Assembly: GCF_040567655.1 (NCBI RefSeq)
Contig: NZ_JBEXAC010000001.1
Location: 1,302,001-1,366,000 of the forward strand
Direction: 5' to 3'
Length of the DNA stretch: 64,000 bases
From: Chitinophaga sp. H8
Lineage (GTDB): Bacteria > Bacteroidota > Bacteroidia > Chitinophagales > Chitinophagaceae
The notes under the pieces were generated by a model that saw only the letters and a program-made list of their open reading frames with translations, was not told where the DNA came from and made no database searches. Every line of letters begins with the position of its first letter. Within the stretch, counting starts at the first letter, position 1. Shown one piece after another: positions 37,402 through 46,394 of this stretch. A program made the translations under genes and the position numbers.

Positions 37402-39729
37402 TCACTCCGGCTTGCTTACAGCTACTGGAAAGATCCAGGCCTCACTAATTGCTTTTTCAAACCTTTCTACAGAATCAGCTGTTCGCAGTATGGAAAATAC
37501 TTTATTGATTCTACGCAGTATAGCAGATTGAGATTCTCTTATAGATTCAATAGGGATTCCTTTCAGTATAGCCCATAGCAGATAAAAACTCATAGCCAGC
37601 CTAATACTGCTGGTATGAAGAAGCGCATCCAACCGTCTGGGGCTAAAAAATTCTGTTTTTTTGCCCTGGGAGCTTACAATTAATAACTTGACTTTTTCAA
37701 TGAAGCCCAATTCAAAGTCATTAAGTGCTAGTAAAAAGTCGGCCTTAAATATTGGATTTTCCAATATATGCGTAAGATATGTTTTCTTCTTAAGCAAAAG
37801 TGTTATTGTAGGTTTACGTTTTTGTATATCTAAGATTTCCCTGATATTTTCCATGTTTGGAGTTGCTTTTGTCATAAAGTGCAGATAACATAAACGGGTA
37901 ACAAGCTCCTGATTAAACATCCTTTTATCGTCTTTTCTTAAGTAAAGCCAACTATGCCTTTCACAAATACCCTTTATAGCATTAATAATTTCACTATCGA
38001 CATAAGCATTCCAAAATTCAAAGGTATCCGGTTTTATAGGCATTGACTTATAGTTAAGACGCTTAAATAGTTCTTCTGGTTTAAAATGAATGTTGTTTTC
38101 CTCTTTAATTTCTATAATATCTAAATCATAATTTTTTAAAGTGGCTTGTTCCTCATTTGAAAGTTGATTGAAGGCTTTTCCACCCAGATGTGTTAGATAT
38201 CCCTGAGTTAAGTGGAGTTTAAACTTATTCTTTTTAGACATGACTATTTCGCCATTCTCGTTTAAATATTGTTCTCCCAGAAACCCGATAATAGCTAGTA
38301 ACCGTTGCTGGCCATCAATTACTTCGGCAACTCCATTTTTTCTCAAATAAATGTAAAGAGGGTTAATTTTGAGTCCCAAGAGCATGCTTTCTATTAGCGC
38401 GGAGGCTTTTCTGATATCCATTACCTCATTACGTTGATAAGGTGGTCTTAAATTAAATTTTCCTCTTTTCATCCTGTCAAGAATGTCGTTGATAGAATTT
38501 GAAGTCGATAGCGGCTTTGAAAAATATTCTTGTTCACGTCCGGATGTGAAACGTTCTTTCATGTAGTTATTCATCCTTTGAGTGTGTTCCACTAAGAACT
38601 CTTCATCACTTTTAAGGTAGCGTAAAAAAGACAGGTTTAATTGGGAAGTAAAAAAAGAAGAAATCAGGCTATATCTTTTTATTATTTGTGATGCATGATT
38701 ATGTCGCTCAATAGGATAATTGTGAGCTTGTTTGGTAAGATGGTTAATCAGTCTGGTTTTAAAGGTGTTATTGTTGAGGCTTGCAAACACTATTTTTTCT
38801 TTTTCGCATACAGACAATGCCCAATATAAGCATTCATAGATGATCCCTGTTGAGGAAATACCATTCTTATTTAATTGAGCTTTAATTTCCAACAGGAAAT
38901 GAAACTTTTCTATAAAATCATTAAAAATCAACTGGACGTGCTCCAGCTTGCCTTTATTGACTACATTGTAGGAGAGAAAATCATAGTACATATTTACGAT
39001 GTCTTCCCGCCCATGGATAAACTTGTTTATGGGGATATTGTGCAATACTAAGATTTGCCGGATATATTGCATTATCGTTTCCAGGTTCTTGCTTTTGTGG
39101 TCAAACAGGTCCTTTAACTGATGGTATAACTGTTTATTCTTTTCAAATTGTTTTTTAAAGTATATGTTTATATCATCCTGCAGATAGATGGCTTTAAATA
39201 CTTCTTCTGTTTTTAGAGGTATTATTCCTAAATTATATCTTTTAAAAATTTCCCGCTTCATTAGCTCCTCTGTATGAGGATTAATATTTGAATCACCTGA
39301 AGTTGTAATAGTTATTAACCGGAGATTAGTATTGCGTATGCGGTCTTGTAATTTTTCTTCAAGCTGAGAGAATTTTTTTCCTGCCAGATGCCATAACTTA
39401 TCCAATCCATGTGGTTTTAAGGAGAACTCACCCTGGATATATCGCTCGATTGTTTGGCATCTTTGTCTGCCATCTATTACTTCCCAGTTTTGCCCTAATA
39501 TATAGATTACAATTGGAGGTATTTCCCCATGTAACAAGATTGTTTCAATGAGATAGGTGGATTTTACATCACTCCAGATGTAATTTCGTTGATAAGATGG
39601 TGCATAGTTTAAAGAATGTGTTTCATCATTATTTAGCCGAAAAATTGAGCGTATAGACCTTAATTTGTTGCTTATTACGATGTTTTTAAATAGGTCGTGT
39701 ATTCCGTTTTCTACAAGTGATTTTTGCAT
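37402..39729 (-). CDS. Protein with two DUF262 (GmrS/ParB-like) domains
   Basis: 775 residues with two complete DUF262 modules. The first has 'SYQRNYIWSDVKSTYLIETIL' (about 42-62) and 'EVIDGRQRCQTIERYI' (about 83-98); the second has 'PYQRNEVMDIRKASALIESMLLG' (about 427-450) and 'EVIDGQQRLLAIIGFL' (about 469-484). DUF262 is the nucleotide-hydrolysing ParB/Srx-like half of GmrSD-type restriction enzymes and other defence proteins. The nuclease half (DUF1524, His-Asn-His) is absent: the last 250 residues are helical without such motifs. It follows the sigma-like gene after 104 bases on the same strand. Base composition is clearly more AT-rich than its neighbours, suggesting transfer. Confidence 0.8.
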   Translation of the reverse strand: MQKSLVENGIHDLFKNIVISNKLRSIRSIFRLNNDETHSLNYAPSYQRNYIWSDVKSTYLIETILLHGEIPPIVIYILGQNWEVIDGRQRCQTIERYIQGEFSLKPHGLDKLWHLAGKKFSQLEEKLQDRIRNTNLRLITITTSGDSNINPHTEELMKREIFKRYNLGIIPLKTEEVFKAIYLQDDINIYFKKQFEKNKQLYHQLKDLFDHKSKNLETIMQYIRQILVLHNIPINKFIHGREDIVNMYYDFLSYNVVNKGKLEHVQLIFNDFIEKFHFLLEIKAQLNKNGISSTGIIYECLYWALSVCEKEKIVFASLNNNTFKTRLINHLTKQAHNYPIERHNHASQIIKRYSLISSFFTSQLNLSFLRYLKSDEEFLVEHTQRMNNYMKERFTSGREQEYFSKPLSTSNSINDILDRMKRGKFNLRPPYQRNEVMDIRKASALIESMLLGLKINPLYIYLRKNGVAEVIDGQQRLLAIIGFLGEQYLNENGEIVMSKKNKFKLHLTQGYLTHLGGKAFNQLSNEEQATLKNYDLDIIEIKEENNIHFKPEELFKRLNYKSMPIKPDTFEFWNAYVDSEIINAIKGICERHSWLYLRKDDKRMFNQELVTRLCYLHFMTKATPNMENIREILDIQKRKPTITLLLKKKTYLTHILENPIFKADFLLALNDFELGFIEKVKLLIVSSQGKKTEFFSPRRLDALLHTSSIRLAMSFYLLWAILKGIPIESIRESQSAILRRINKVFSILRTADSVERFEKAISEAWIFPVAVSKPE

Positions 39730-39833
39730 GTGACAAGTGTTAGATTAAAAATATTTGGTTGCTATTTTATGCATGGCAGTATATCTGTTGTGGAGTTTGA
39801 TTATACAGCAGGTATAAATGCTAATGGTTGATA

Positions 39834-40670
39834 TCACTTGAAGTGCTTTCTTTTTCTACCCCTTTTTAATCTTTTTATTTTTTGCATTGCTTTAAAGTGC
39901 TGTTCTATAATTTGAAACTGGGTTAGATGCAATTCAATGCTTATTTGGTTGATACTTAAGTAGTTTTCATAATGAAGTTTTAATATCTGTGTTTGCAGGG
40001 GGCTCAGGTATATTTCATAGTCTGTTATTGATATTTCCGGCTTTTTTTTGGAGGCAGTAGCCACCTTTTCCAACCTGATAGTTATTGATTTTAATTCTTT
40101 GATGATTGCCTTTTCTCTGTGGATGATATTTTGGTAGGATAGTCCTGCATCTCTGGCAATCTTTTTATAACTGAAGCCACGTCTACGTAGTTCTATCAAT
40201 GTTTTTTTGTTTTCAGGTAAATAGGGTATCGCTTGCTCGATAAGTTGAATTTGTTCTTGTTCTGCTAATATTTGTTCTTGATGTGCTATTTCTTTTTCGG
40301 GATCATGTACTGCGAGAGAAAGGCCATTTTCCTGATAGTGTTCTAATGATATCATCCATCGCCTTGTTTTGTTTATACTTCCTTTTAAGTAGCTATAACA
40401 ATCCCATCGGACTCTATTATAGATATAAGCCTTAATATGCATGAAGTTTTTTATTGTGCTACGATGGAGCCAGGTTATTAGAAATGCATCCTGAACAATA
40501 GTTTTAATTTCAAATTCATCTTGAATTATTTTGCTGGCAAAGCGTAATACCGGATTGATTAGCAGGTTGTAAATGTAATTTAAACCTCTTTCGTCTCCTT
40601 CCTTGAAGAGCTGAAAGTATCTTTCGGAGTAATGTATGGATTCAAATGGCTGAAGAATATTGTTATGCAT
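39834..40670 (-). CDS. Sigma-70-like protein with a second C-terminal region-4-like HTH
   Basis: 278 residues. A region 2-like segment is at about 35-105 ('FEIKTIVQDAFLITWLHRS', 'HIKAYIYNRVRWDCYSYL'), region 4 at about 145-200 ('IPYLPENKKTLIELRRRGFSYKKIARDAGLSYQNIIHREK' pattern), and an added module at about 222-268 ('LSPLQTQILKLHYENYLSINQISIELHLTQFQI') that again reads as a sigma region 4/LuxR-like HTH, followed by a very basic tail 'KRLKRGRKRKHFK'. The promoter-recognising residues of region 2.4 are weak, so it may be a sigma-derived regulator rather than a true sigma factor. It is AT-rich and precedes the DUF262 gene in the same direction. Confidence 0.75.
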   Translation of the reverse strand: MHNNILQPFESIHYSERYFQLFKEGDERGLNYIYNLLINPVLRFASKIIQDEFEIKTIVQDAFLITWLHRSTIKNFMHIKAYIYNRVRWDCYSYLKGSINKTRRWMISLEHYQENGLSLAVHDPEKEIAHQEQILAEQEQIQLIEQAIPYLPENKKTLIELRRRGFSYKKIARDAGLSYQNIIHREKAIIKELKSITIRLEKVATASKKKPEISITDYEIYLSPLQTQILKLHYENYLSINQISIELHLTQFQIIEQHFKAMQKIKRLKRGRKRKHFK

Positions 40671-41241
40671 AACCTTTATTAGAATTTGGGGCTTAAGATT
40701 AAAAAATGGGTTTGGGCAGGGAGCTTATAACCAATAGTACTCCCCCTTCTCTGTGTTTTAAGTATAGAGAAAGTATGGCAATATTTCTATGTGTTTTACA
40801 GAATGGCTGGCTGTAAGATCAGCAGTTAAGTGCCAGAGTTCATTTCATAAACAACTAAATTGATAACTGGTCTTACATCATGGAAGTAGTAAGTGTAGGG
40901 CATGTAAAACATGCGAGTTACTTTAATCATAACGTTGGTTTAAGGGGGTAGATTGTCAAATCCAAATATTCAGAGGGTATGATCCTAATAAATAATCAGG
41001 CGTCAACCATGAATTTATGCATGGATATCCTTTTTAAAAGCCCTTCCATGAATGTTTTCTTCTTTGGGCAAGGTCGGGTCATTTTTCATGATTCAGGTTG
41101 TATTAATTATGGTTTAGATGCTGCAGGTTGTAACTATAAGTTTAATAATGAAATTAGTATGATTTTAATACGGCGCGAAGAAAGGATTTATTTTATTAAG
41201 TTTTGTTAATTATATGTAAACGTCTTCATTTTTCAATGGGA
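40671..41241. other. AT-rich intergenic region
   Basis: About 570 bases between the sigma-like gene and the convergently placed 3' end of the alkyltransferase-like gene. A plus-strand frame of 76 codons at 40979-41209 has no recognisable family and is not called. No repeat, tRNA or terminator was recognised. The strongly AT-rich composition continues that of the DUF262/sigma pair, so this may be the flank of a transferred segment. Confidence 0.4.
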
Positions 41242-41577
41242 TTAAAATTCTATTTCATCCAGTGGGTTCCAGAAAAGCTGATTAAATGCTACTACGCGGC
41301 CATTTTTTACCTGTACACCTTCGGCTTCCAGTTTTTTCTGACGGGTGCCATCATCACCGCTCAGGTGCCCGGAGCTGTTCACTACCCGTTGTACGGGCAC
41401 TGGCGGTTTTTCACCACGAACAAAGCCCATGGCACGTCCTACCATCCTTGCTCCTGATTTCAGTCCCATTGCTTTTGCGATAGCGCCATAGCTGGTTACG
41501 CGCCCCTTCGGGATGCAGCGTACCATATCAAAAATACCTTTGTAGATGGCTGTTGTATCTGTGATTTTTTGCTTCAT
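41242..41577 (-). CDS. Alkyltransferase-like (ATL) DNA-repair protein, MGMT family
   Basis: 111 residues from the ATG at 41577. It has the DNA-binding helix of O6-methylguanine methyltransferases ('GRVTSYGAIAKAMGLKSGARMVGRAM') and the following 'VPVQRVVNSSGHLSG'. In true methyltransferases this stretch is P-C-H-R-V with the acceptor Cys; here it reads P-V-Q-R-V, so the protein cannot accept the alkyl group. ATL proteins instead flag alkylated guanine for nucleotide-excision repair. It is separated from the efflux operon by the inverted repeat listed next. Confidence 0.85.
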   Translation of the reverse strand: MKQKITDTTAIYKGIFDMVRCIPKGRVTSYGAIAKAMGLKSGARMVGRAMGFVRGEKPPVPVQRVVNSSGHLSGDDGTRQKKLEAEGVQVKNGRVVAFNQLFWNPLDEIEF

Positions 41578-41663
41578 AAGCGGAGCTGATTTATATGCAA
41601 TGTAAAGTATTATCAAATAACCGGGCACAGTTTTCCAATAGCACATACAGGAATGTTGTATAA

Positions 41664-41763
41664 TCAAAGAGGCTGTATACAAATAAACGAATGCAGTACG
41701 TGTTGTTTCAACAACTGCCAGTCTCCATCAGGAGTTATCCGAATAAGCATACAGCCTCTTTGA
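41664..41763. repeat. 100-bp element with 15-bp perfect inverted termini
   Basis: TCAAAGAGGCTGTAT (41664-41678) and its exact reverse complement (41749-41763) enclose 70 bases containing a smaller hairpin (GTTGTTTCAACAAC). The ends resemble IS-type terminal repeats ('GAGGCTGT'), flanked by TA-rich dinucleotides, so this could be a MITE-like remnant; alternatively it is a long-loop terminator of the efflux operon, whose last gene ends 11 bases away. Confidence 0.6.
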
Positions 41764-41773
41764 TACTGATTGT

Positions 41774-43216
41774 TTACTTCCAGCCCCCGCCCAGTTCCCT
41801 GTAAATATTGATTACCGCATTCAGCTGCTGTTTTTTTGTGGCTATCAGTTCCAATTGGGATTCCAATGCATCCCGTTGTGTCATCAGTACTTCCAGGTAG
41901 TCCGCCCTGGCAGATTTGAACAGGTCGTTTGAAATACCGATTGACCTGGTGAGTGCATCCACTTGTTTTGATTTCAGGTTATAGCTCTTTTCCAGATTGC
42001 TGATGTTAGAAAGTTCATTAGACACTTCCAGGCAGGCATTTAAAATGGTCCGTTCATAGTTGTACATGGCTTGTAATTGCCGGGCATTAGCCTTATTGAA
42101 TTCGGCCCTGATAGCATTACGGTTAATCAGCGGTCCTGCAAGATCACCTGCCAGCGAGTACAGCAGTGATTCCGGAAATTTTACCAGATAGGAGGGTTTG
42201 AATGCCTGTAATCCCACACCAGCTGAAATACCAAAAGAAGGATAAAATTCTGCACGGGCAACTTTCACATCCAGTTTGGCGGCGGTTAATTCCAGTTCTG
42301 CTTTTTTAATATCCGGGCGGTTGGCCAATAATTGTGAAGGAATACCCGCACTGACTACCGGAGGGAGTGTACTAAGTAGATTTCCCTTATCCCGGTTGAT
42401 GGTTTGCGGATAACGGCCCAGCAGGAAGTTAATCTTACTTTCTGTTTCCTTTATGTTTTGAAGGATGTCAAACTCCAGGCTTTGGGATTTCAGCACTTCT
42501 GCCTCGAATTTCTGTACAGCCAGTTCAGTTACCCTGGTGGCCTCTTTTTGAACAGTTACGATAGCGAGTGCATTCTTTTGCAGCTCAATGGTTTGTTTTA
42601 CGATGGCCAGCTGATTATCCAGTGCCAGTAATTCGTAATAAGCATTCGCTACTTCGGCGATCAGATTGGAGAGTACAAAGTTTTTGCCTTCTATTGTAGA
42701 TAGGTATCTGGTAATGGCCGCCTTTTTAGCATTCCGTAGTTTTTTCCAGATGTCGGCTTCCCAATTGGCATTAACGCTGATGGTATAATCCATTAATGGG
42801 TCGGGCACTTCCTTGCCGGGGGTAATTTCCGTTGAGGCATCTCCCGCACCCTGACTGGTATATCTTCCTACCTTTTCAACGCCAATACCAGCCCTTACAC
42901 CCACTTTGGGTAGTAAGGCGCCCTGTGCGAAACGGATATCAGACTTTGCAATTTCAACTTCCTGTAAAGTGAGCAGTAATTCCTGGTTGTTTTTTAAAGC
43001 AGTATCCACCAGATTTATCAGCAGTTTGTCTGTAAAGAAGTCGCGCCACTGTATGGTGGATACGTTGGTAGTATCCAGGTTGTCATTGTAAGATGCCGGT
43101 AGCTGTTTGTTTTCGGTCAGAGGCATCATGGCCGGTACCCGGCAACTAGCTATGGCCAAACAAATGCCCAACAGGCCAATACCGCCTCGTATACTTGGTT
43201 TATACATTGTGATCAA
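41774..43216 (-). CDS. Outer-membrane factor (TolC/OprM-type lipoprotein) of RND efflux pump
   Basis: 480 residues of the NodT/OprM type: lipobox 'LAIASC', two outer-membrane efflux protein repeats with long periplasmic helices ('LLINLVDTALKNNQELLLTLQEVEIAKSD', 'ELTAAKLDVKVARAEFYPSFGISAG'), and a final helix ending 'QQLNAVINIYRELGGGW', characteristic of OprM-like ducts. Its start overlaps the end of the pump gene by 17 bases, so expression is translationally coupled. It forms the exit duct of the tripartite system. Confidence 0.92.
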   Translation of the reverse strand: MITMYKPSIRGGIGLLGICLAIASCRVPAMMPLTENKQLPASYNDNLDTTNVSTIQWRDFFTDKLLINLVDTALKNNQELLLTLQEVEIAKSDIRFAQGALLPKVGVRAGIGVEKVGRYTSQGAGDASTEITPGKEVPDPLMDYTISVNANWEADIWKKLRNAKKAAITRYLSTIEGKNFVLSNLIAEVANAYYELLALDNQLAIVKQTIELQKNALAIVTVQKEATRVTELAVQKFEAEVLKSQSLEFDILQNIKETESKINFLLGRYPQTINRDKGNLLSTLPPVVSAGIPSQLLANRPDIKKAELELTAAKLDVKVARAEFYPSFGISAGVGLQAFKPSYLVKFPESLLYSLAGDLAGPLINRNAIRAEFNKANARQLQAMYNYERTILNACLEVSNELSNISNLEKSYNLKSKQVDALTRSIGISNDLFKSARADYLEVLMTQRDALESQLELIATKKQQLNAVINIYRELGGGWK

Positions 43217-46200
43217 TTTCTTCGGTTAATGGATTCTCTTCTTCACCTTTAACAAGCCGGTGTTTTTCCGCAATGCTGCCAAATATGTAATACAGTCCGG
43301 GGATAATCAACACCCCGAAAACTGTACCGAAAAGCATACCTCCGGCAGCAGCCGTGCCGATGGTTCTGTTGCCCAATGCACCAGGGCCAGATGCCACCAC
43401 CAATGGGATCAATCCCGCAATAAAGGCAAAGGACGTCATCAGAATGGGACGGAACCTTACCTTAGATCCTTCCATGGCAGCTTTTATTACGGATAGGCCT
43501 GACCGGTGTTTCTGTACAGCAAATTCTACGATCAATACAGCATTTTTTCCCAGCAAACCAATCAGCATTACCATGGCTACCTGTGCATAGATGTTGTTTT
43601 CCAATCCTAACATTTTCAGCAGGAAGAAGGCGCCGAAGATGCCGGGTGGCAGAGAAAGGATAACAGCCAGCGGCAGTATAAAACTTTCATATTGAGCTGC
43701 CAGGATCAGGTATACAAAACCCAGACAGATCAGGAAGATATAGATGGCCTGGTTGCCCTGGGCCACTTCATCTTTGGATATCCCGGCCCAGTCAATTCCA
43801 AATCCCCGAGGTAAACTTCTGGCTGCCACTTCCCGGATGACATTGATAGCTTCGCCACTACTATATCCGGGTGCCGCTGCGCCGCTTATTTCGGATGCAT
43901 TGTACATGTTATGCCGGGTGATCTCTGACAGGCCATACACCTTATCCATTTTCATGAATGCAGAGAAAGGCACCATCTCATCCCGGTCATTTTTTACATA
44001 TAGTTTCAGAATGTCTTCAGGTAATGCCCTGTACTCCGGTGATGCCTGCACGATCACTTTATACTGACGGTCATATTTGATAAAACTGATTTCGTAGTTA
44101 CTGCCTATCAGTGTGGAAAGGGTGTTCATGGCATTGTCAATGCTTACTCCTTTTTGCTGCGCGATGTCATTATCCACCCGCAGCATATATTGCGGGAAGC
44201 TGGCACTGTAAAAGCTGAATACGGAGGATAGTTCCGGCCGTTTGCTCAGCTCTTTTACAAACTCCCTGCTCACCGTTTCCATTTTTTTGTAGTCGCCTGA
44301 TCCGGCTTTATCCAGCAGGCGCAGTTCAAACCCACCGGCAGCCCCGTAACCCGGCACCGCAGGAGGCTGGAAAAATTCAATAGTGGCACCGGTAATGTCT
44401 TTGGCCTTTTCTTCCAGTTCTTTGATAATTTCCTGTACCCCGTGTTTGCGGTCTTCCCAACTTTTGAGATTAATCAGGCAGGTACCGGAATTAGCACCTG
44501 TACCTTCTGTAAGGATCTCGTAGCCTGCCAGCGAGGAAACGGATTGCACCCCTTCAATGCCTTCTGCAATTTTTTGCAGCTGCTCGGCAATCTGATTAGT
44601 TCTTTCCAGGGATGATCCCGGCGGTGTCTGGATAATGGCATAGAACATACCCTGATCTTCATTAGGGATAAATCCTGATGGAACCGTACTATTCAGGAAC
44701 CAGGTACCTGCGCAGAAAAGGAGCAGTACAGCAAAAGTGACTATCCTTCTGTTTACGATGATCTTCAGCAGCTGGAGATATTTGCCTGAAGTACGGTTGA
44801 AGGTATTGTTAAAGCCATCCAGGAACTTATCCAGTACGTTTTTCTTTCTGGGTTTCCCATGTGTATTCTTCAATATCATGGCGCAGAGTGCCGGCGTAAG
44901 CGTTAGGGCTACTACCCCTGAAAGAATAATGGCCGTTGCCATTGTAATGGAAAATTGCCTGTAAAAAATGCCTACAGGACCAGACATAAAAGCTACCGGG
45001 ATAAATACTGCTGCCATTAAGAAGGTGATAGCAATAATGGCCCCGCTGATCTCGTGCATCGCCTTTTTGGTGGCTTTGAGCGGTGAAAGATGCAGCGTTT
45101 CCATTTTGGCGTGTACGGCTTCGATCACCACGATGGCATCGTCTACTACTACACCAATCGCCAGCACAAGTGCAAACAGGGTGATGAGGTTAAGCGTAAT
45201 CCCCAAAAACTGCATGAACACAAATGTGCCGATAAGGGATACCGGTACCGCCATGGCAGGGATGAGGGTAGAACGCCAGTCGCCCAGGAAAAGGAATACT
45301 ACCAGTCCTACGAGGATGAAGGCTTCTACCAGGGTATGGATTACTTTTTCAATAGAGGCATCCAGGAATTTTGAAACATCATAGCTGATTTCATAATCCA
45401 TTCCTTTTGGAAAGGAGCTGGCTTTAATCTCTTTCATTTTGGCCTTTACATCCTTTATCACCTGGCTCGCATTACTACCATATGATTGTTTCAGGACGAT
45501 GGCAGCAGAAGGTTTCCCATTCAGGTTGGAGTAGATATCGTACATCGAGCTGCCGAATTCCACCTCTGCCACATCTTTCAGGCGAAGTATTTCGCCATTG
45601 GGATTGGATCTTAAAATAACATTCTCATATCCTTCTTTGGTGGTGAACCTGCCGGGATATTTCAACACGTATTCAAATGCCTGGGATCTTTTGCCGGAGC
45701 TTTCCCCGGTTTTGCCGGGAGAGGCTTCCAGACTTTGTTCGCCCAGTGATTTCATGACCTCATCTGCCGAGATTTTATAGGCTAGCATACGATCAGGTTT
45801 GAGCCAGATCCGCATGGCATATTCCCGGTTGCCCAGGATATCTGCATAACCCACCCCATCTACTCTTTTCAGCTCCGGCAGGATGTTGATATCCGCATAG
45901 TTGAACAGGAATTTCTGGTCCGTTTGCGGGTCGTTGCTATACAGGTTGATGTACATGAGCATGTTGGATTCCTCCCGGGTAATCTTTACCCCTTCCCGTA
46001 CTACCAGTGGCGGTAGTTTGTTGACCACGGAAGCCACCCGGTTCTGTACATTTAAGGAGGCCTGGTTGGGATCGGTACCCAGGTTAAATACTACCTGTAA
46101 GGCAGCTTCTCCATCATTACCAGCATCGGCAGCGATATATTTTAGTCCTGGTACGCCGTTGATGGCCCTTTCCAGGGGAATGATCACGGATTTGATCATC

Positions 46201-46367
46201 AGCTCCCCGTTTGCGCCGGGATATTCAGCCGTCACATTGACCTTTGGAGGTGAGATGGAGGGGAATTGTGTAACCGGTAGCTGGGTGATGGCCAGGATTC
46301 CCAGGAAAACAATAATGAGTGATATTACGATGGACAGGACCGGTCGTTGTATAAACTTTCTAAGCAT
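43200..46367 (-). CDS. RND multidrug efflux permease (AcrB/HAE1 family)
   Basis: 1055 residues with the full RND architecture: span 1 'PVLSIVISLIIVFLGILAI', two large periplasmic loops, and twelve spans. The proton-relay aspartates are present in 'ALVLAIGVVVDDAIVVIEAV', and 'FPSISPPKVNVTAEYPGA' and 'GLPMNEDQG'-like 'FIPNEDQGMFYAIIQTPPGSS' are characteristic of hydrophobe/amphiphile exporters. It pumps drugs, detergents or bile-acid-like amphiphiles from the periplasm outward using the proton gradient. It is the middle gene of the operon, 27 bases after the adaptor. Confidence 0.95.
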   Translation of the reverse strand: MLRKFIQRPVLSIVISLIIVFLGILAITQLPVTQFPSISPPKVNVTAEYPGANGELMIKSVIIPLERAINGVPGLKYIAADAGNDGEAALQVVFNLGTDPNQASLNVQNRVASVVNKLPPLVVREGVKITREESNMLMYINLYSNDPQTDQKFLFNYADINILPELKRVDGVGYADILGNREYAMRIWLKPDRMLAYKISADEVMKSLGEQSLEASPGKTGESSGKRSQAFEYVLKYPGRFTTKEGYENVILRSNPNGEILRLKDVAEVEFGSSMYDIYSNLNGKPSAAIVLKQSYGSNASQVIKDVKAKMKEIKASSFPKGMDYEISYDVSKFLDASIEKVIHTLVEAFILVGLVVFLFLGDWRSTLIPAMAVPVSLIGTFVFMQFLGITLNLITLFALVLAIGVVVDDAIVVIEAVHAKMETLHLSPLKATKKAMHEISGAIIAITFLMAAVFIPVAFMSGPVGIFYRQFSITMATAIILSGVVALTLTPALCAMILKNTHGKPRKKNVLDKFLDGFNNTFNRTSGKYLQLLKIIVNRRIVTFAVLLLFCAGTWFLNSTVPSGFIPNEDQGMFYAIIQTPPGSSLERTNQIAEQLQKIAEGIEGVQSVSSLAGYEILTEGTGANSGTCLINLKSWEDRKHGVQEIIKELEEKAKDITGATIEFFQPPAVPGYGAAGGFELRLLDKAGSGDYKKMETVSREFVKELSKRPELSSVFSFYSASFPQYMLRVDNDIAQQKGVSIDNAMNTLSTLIGSNYEISFIKYDRQYKVIVQASPEYRALPEDILKLYVKNDRDEMVPFSAFMKMDKVYGLSEITRHNMYNASEISGAAAPGYSSGEAINVIREVAARSLPRGFGIDWAGISKDEVAQGNQAIYIFLICLGFVYLILAAQYESFILPLAVILSLPPGIFGAFFLLKMLGLENNIYAQVAMVMLIGLLGKNAVLIVEFAVQKHRSGLSVIKAAMEGSKVRFRPILMTSFAFIAGLIPLVVASGPGALGNRTIGTAAAGGMLFGTVFGVLIIPGLYYIFGSIAEKHRLVKGEEENPLTEEIDHNV

Positions 46368-46394
46368 GGCACTACACTGTTTGGAATTAAACTA

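Noticed and set aside
37402..39729. GmrSD-type restriction enzyme
   Set aside because: Both DUF262 modules are present, but no DUF1524 His-Asn-His nuclease motif is visible in this protein or next to it.
40979..41209. 76-codon plus-strand frame in the AT-rich gap
   Set aside because: No family, no promoter or context; the composition is that of random AT-rich sequence.
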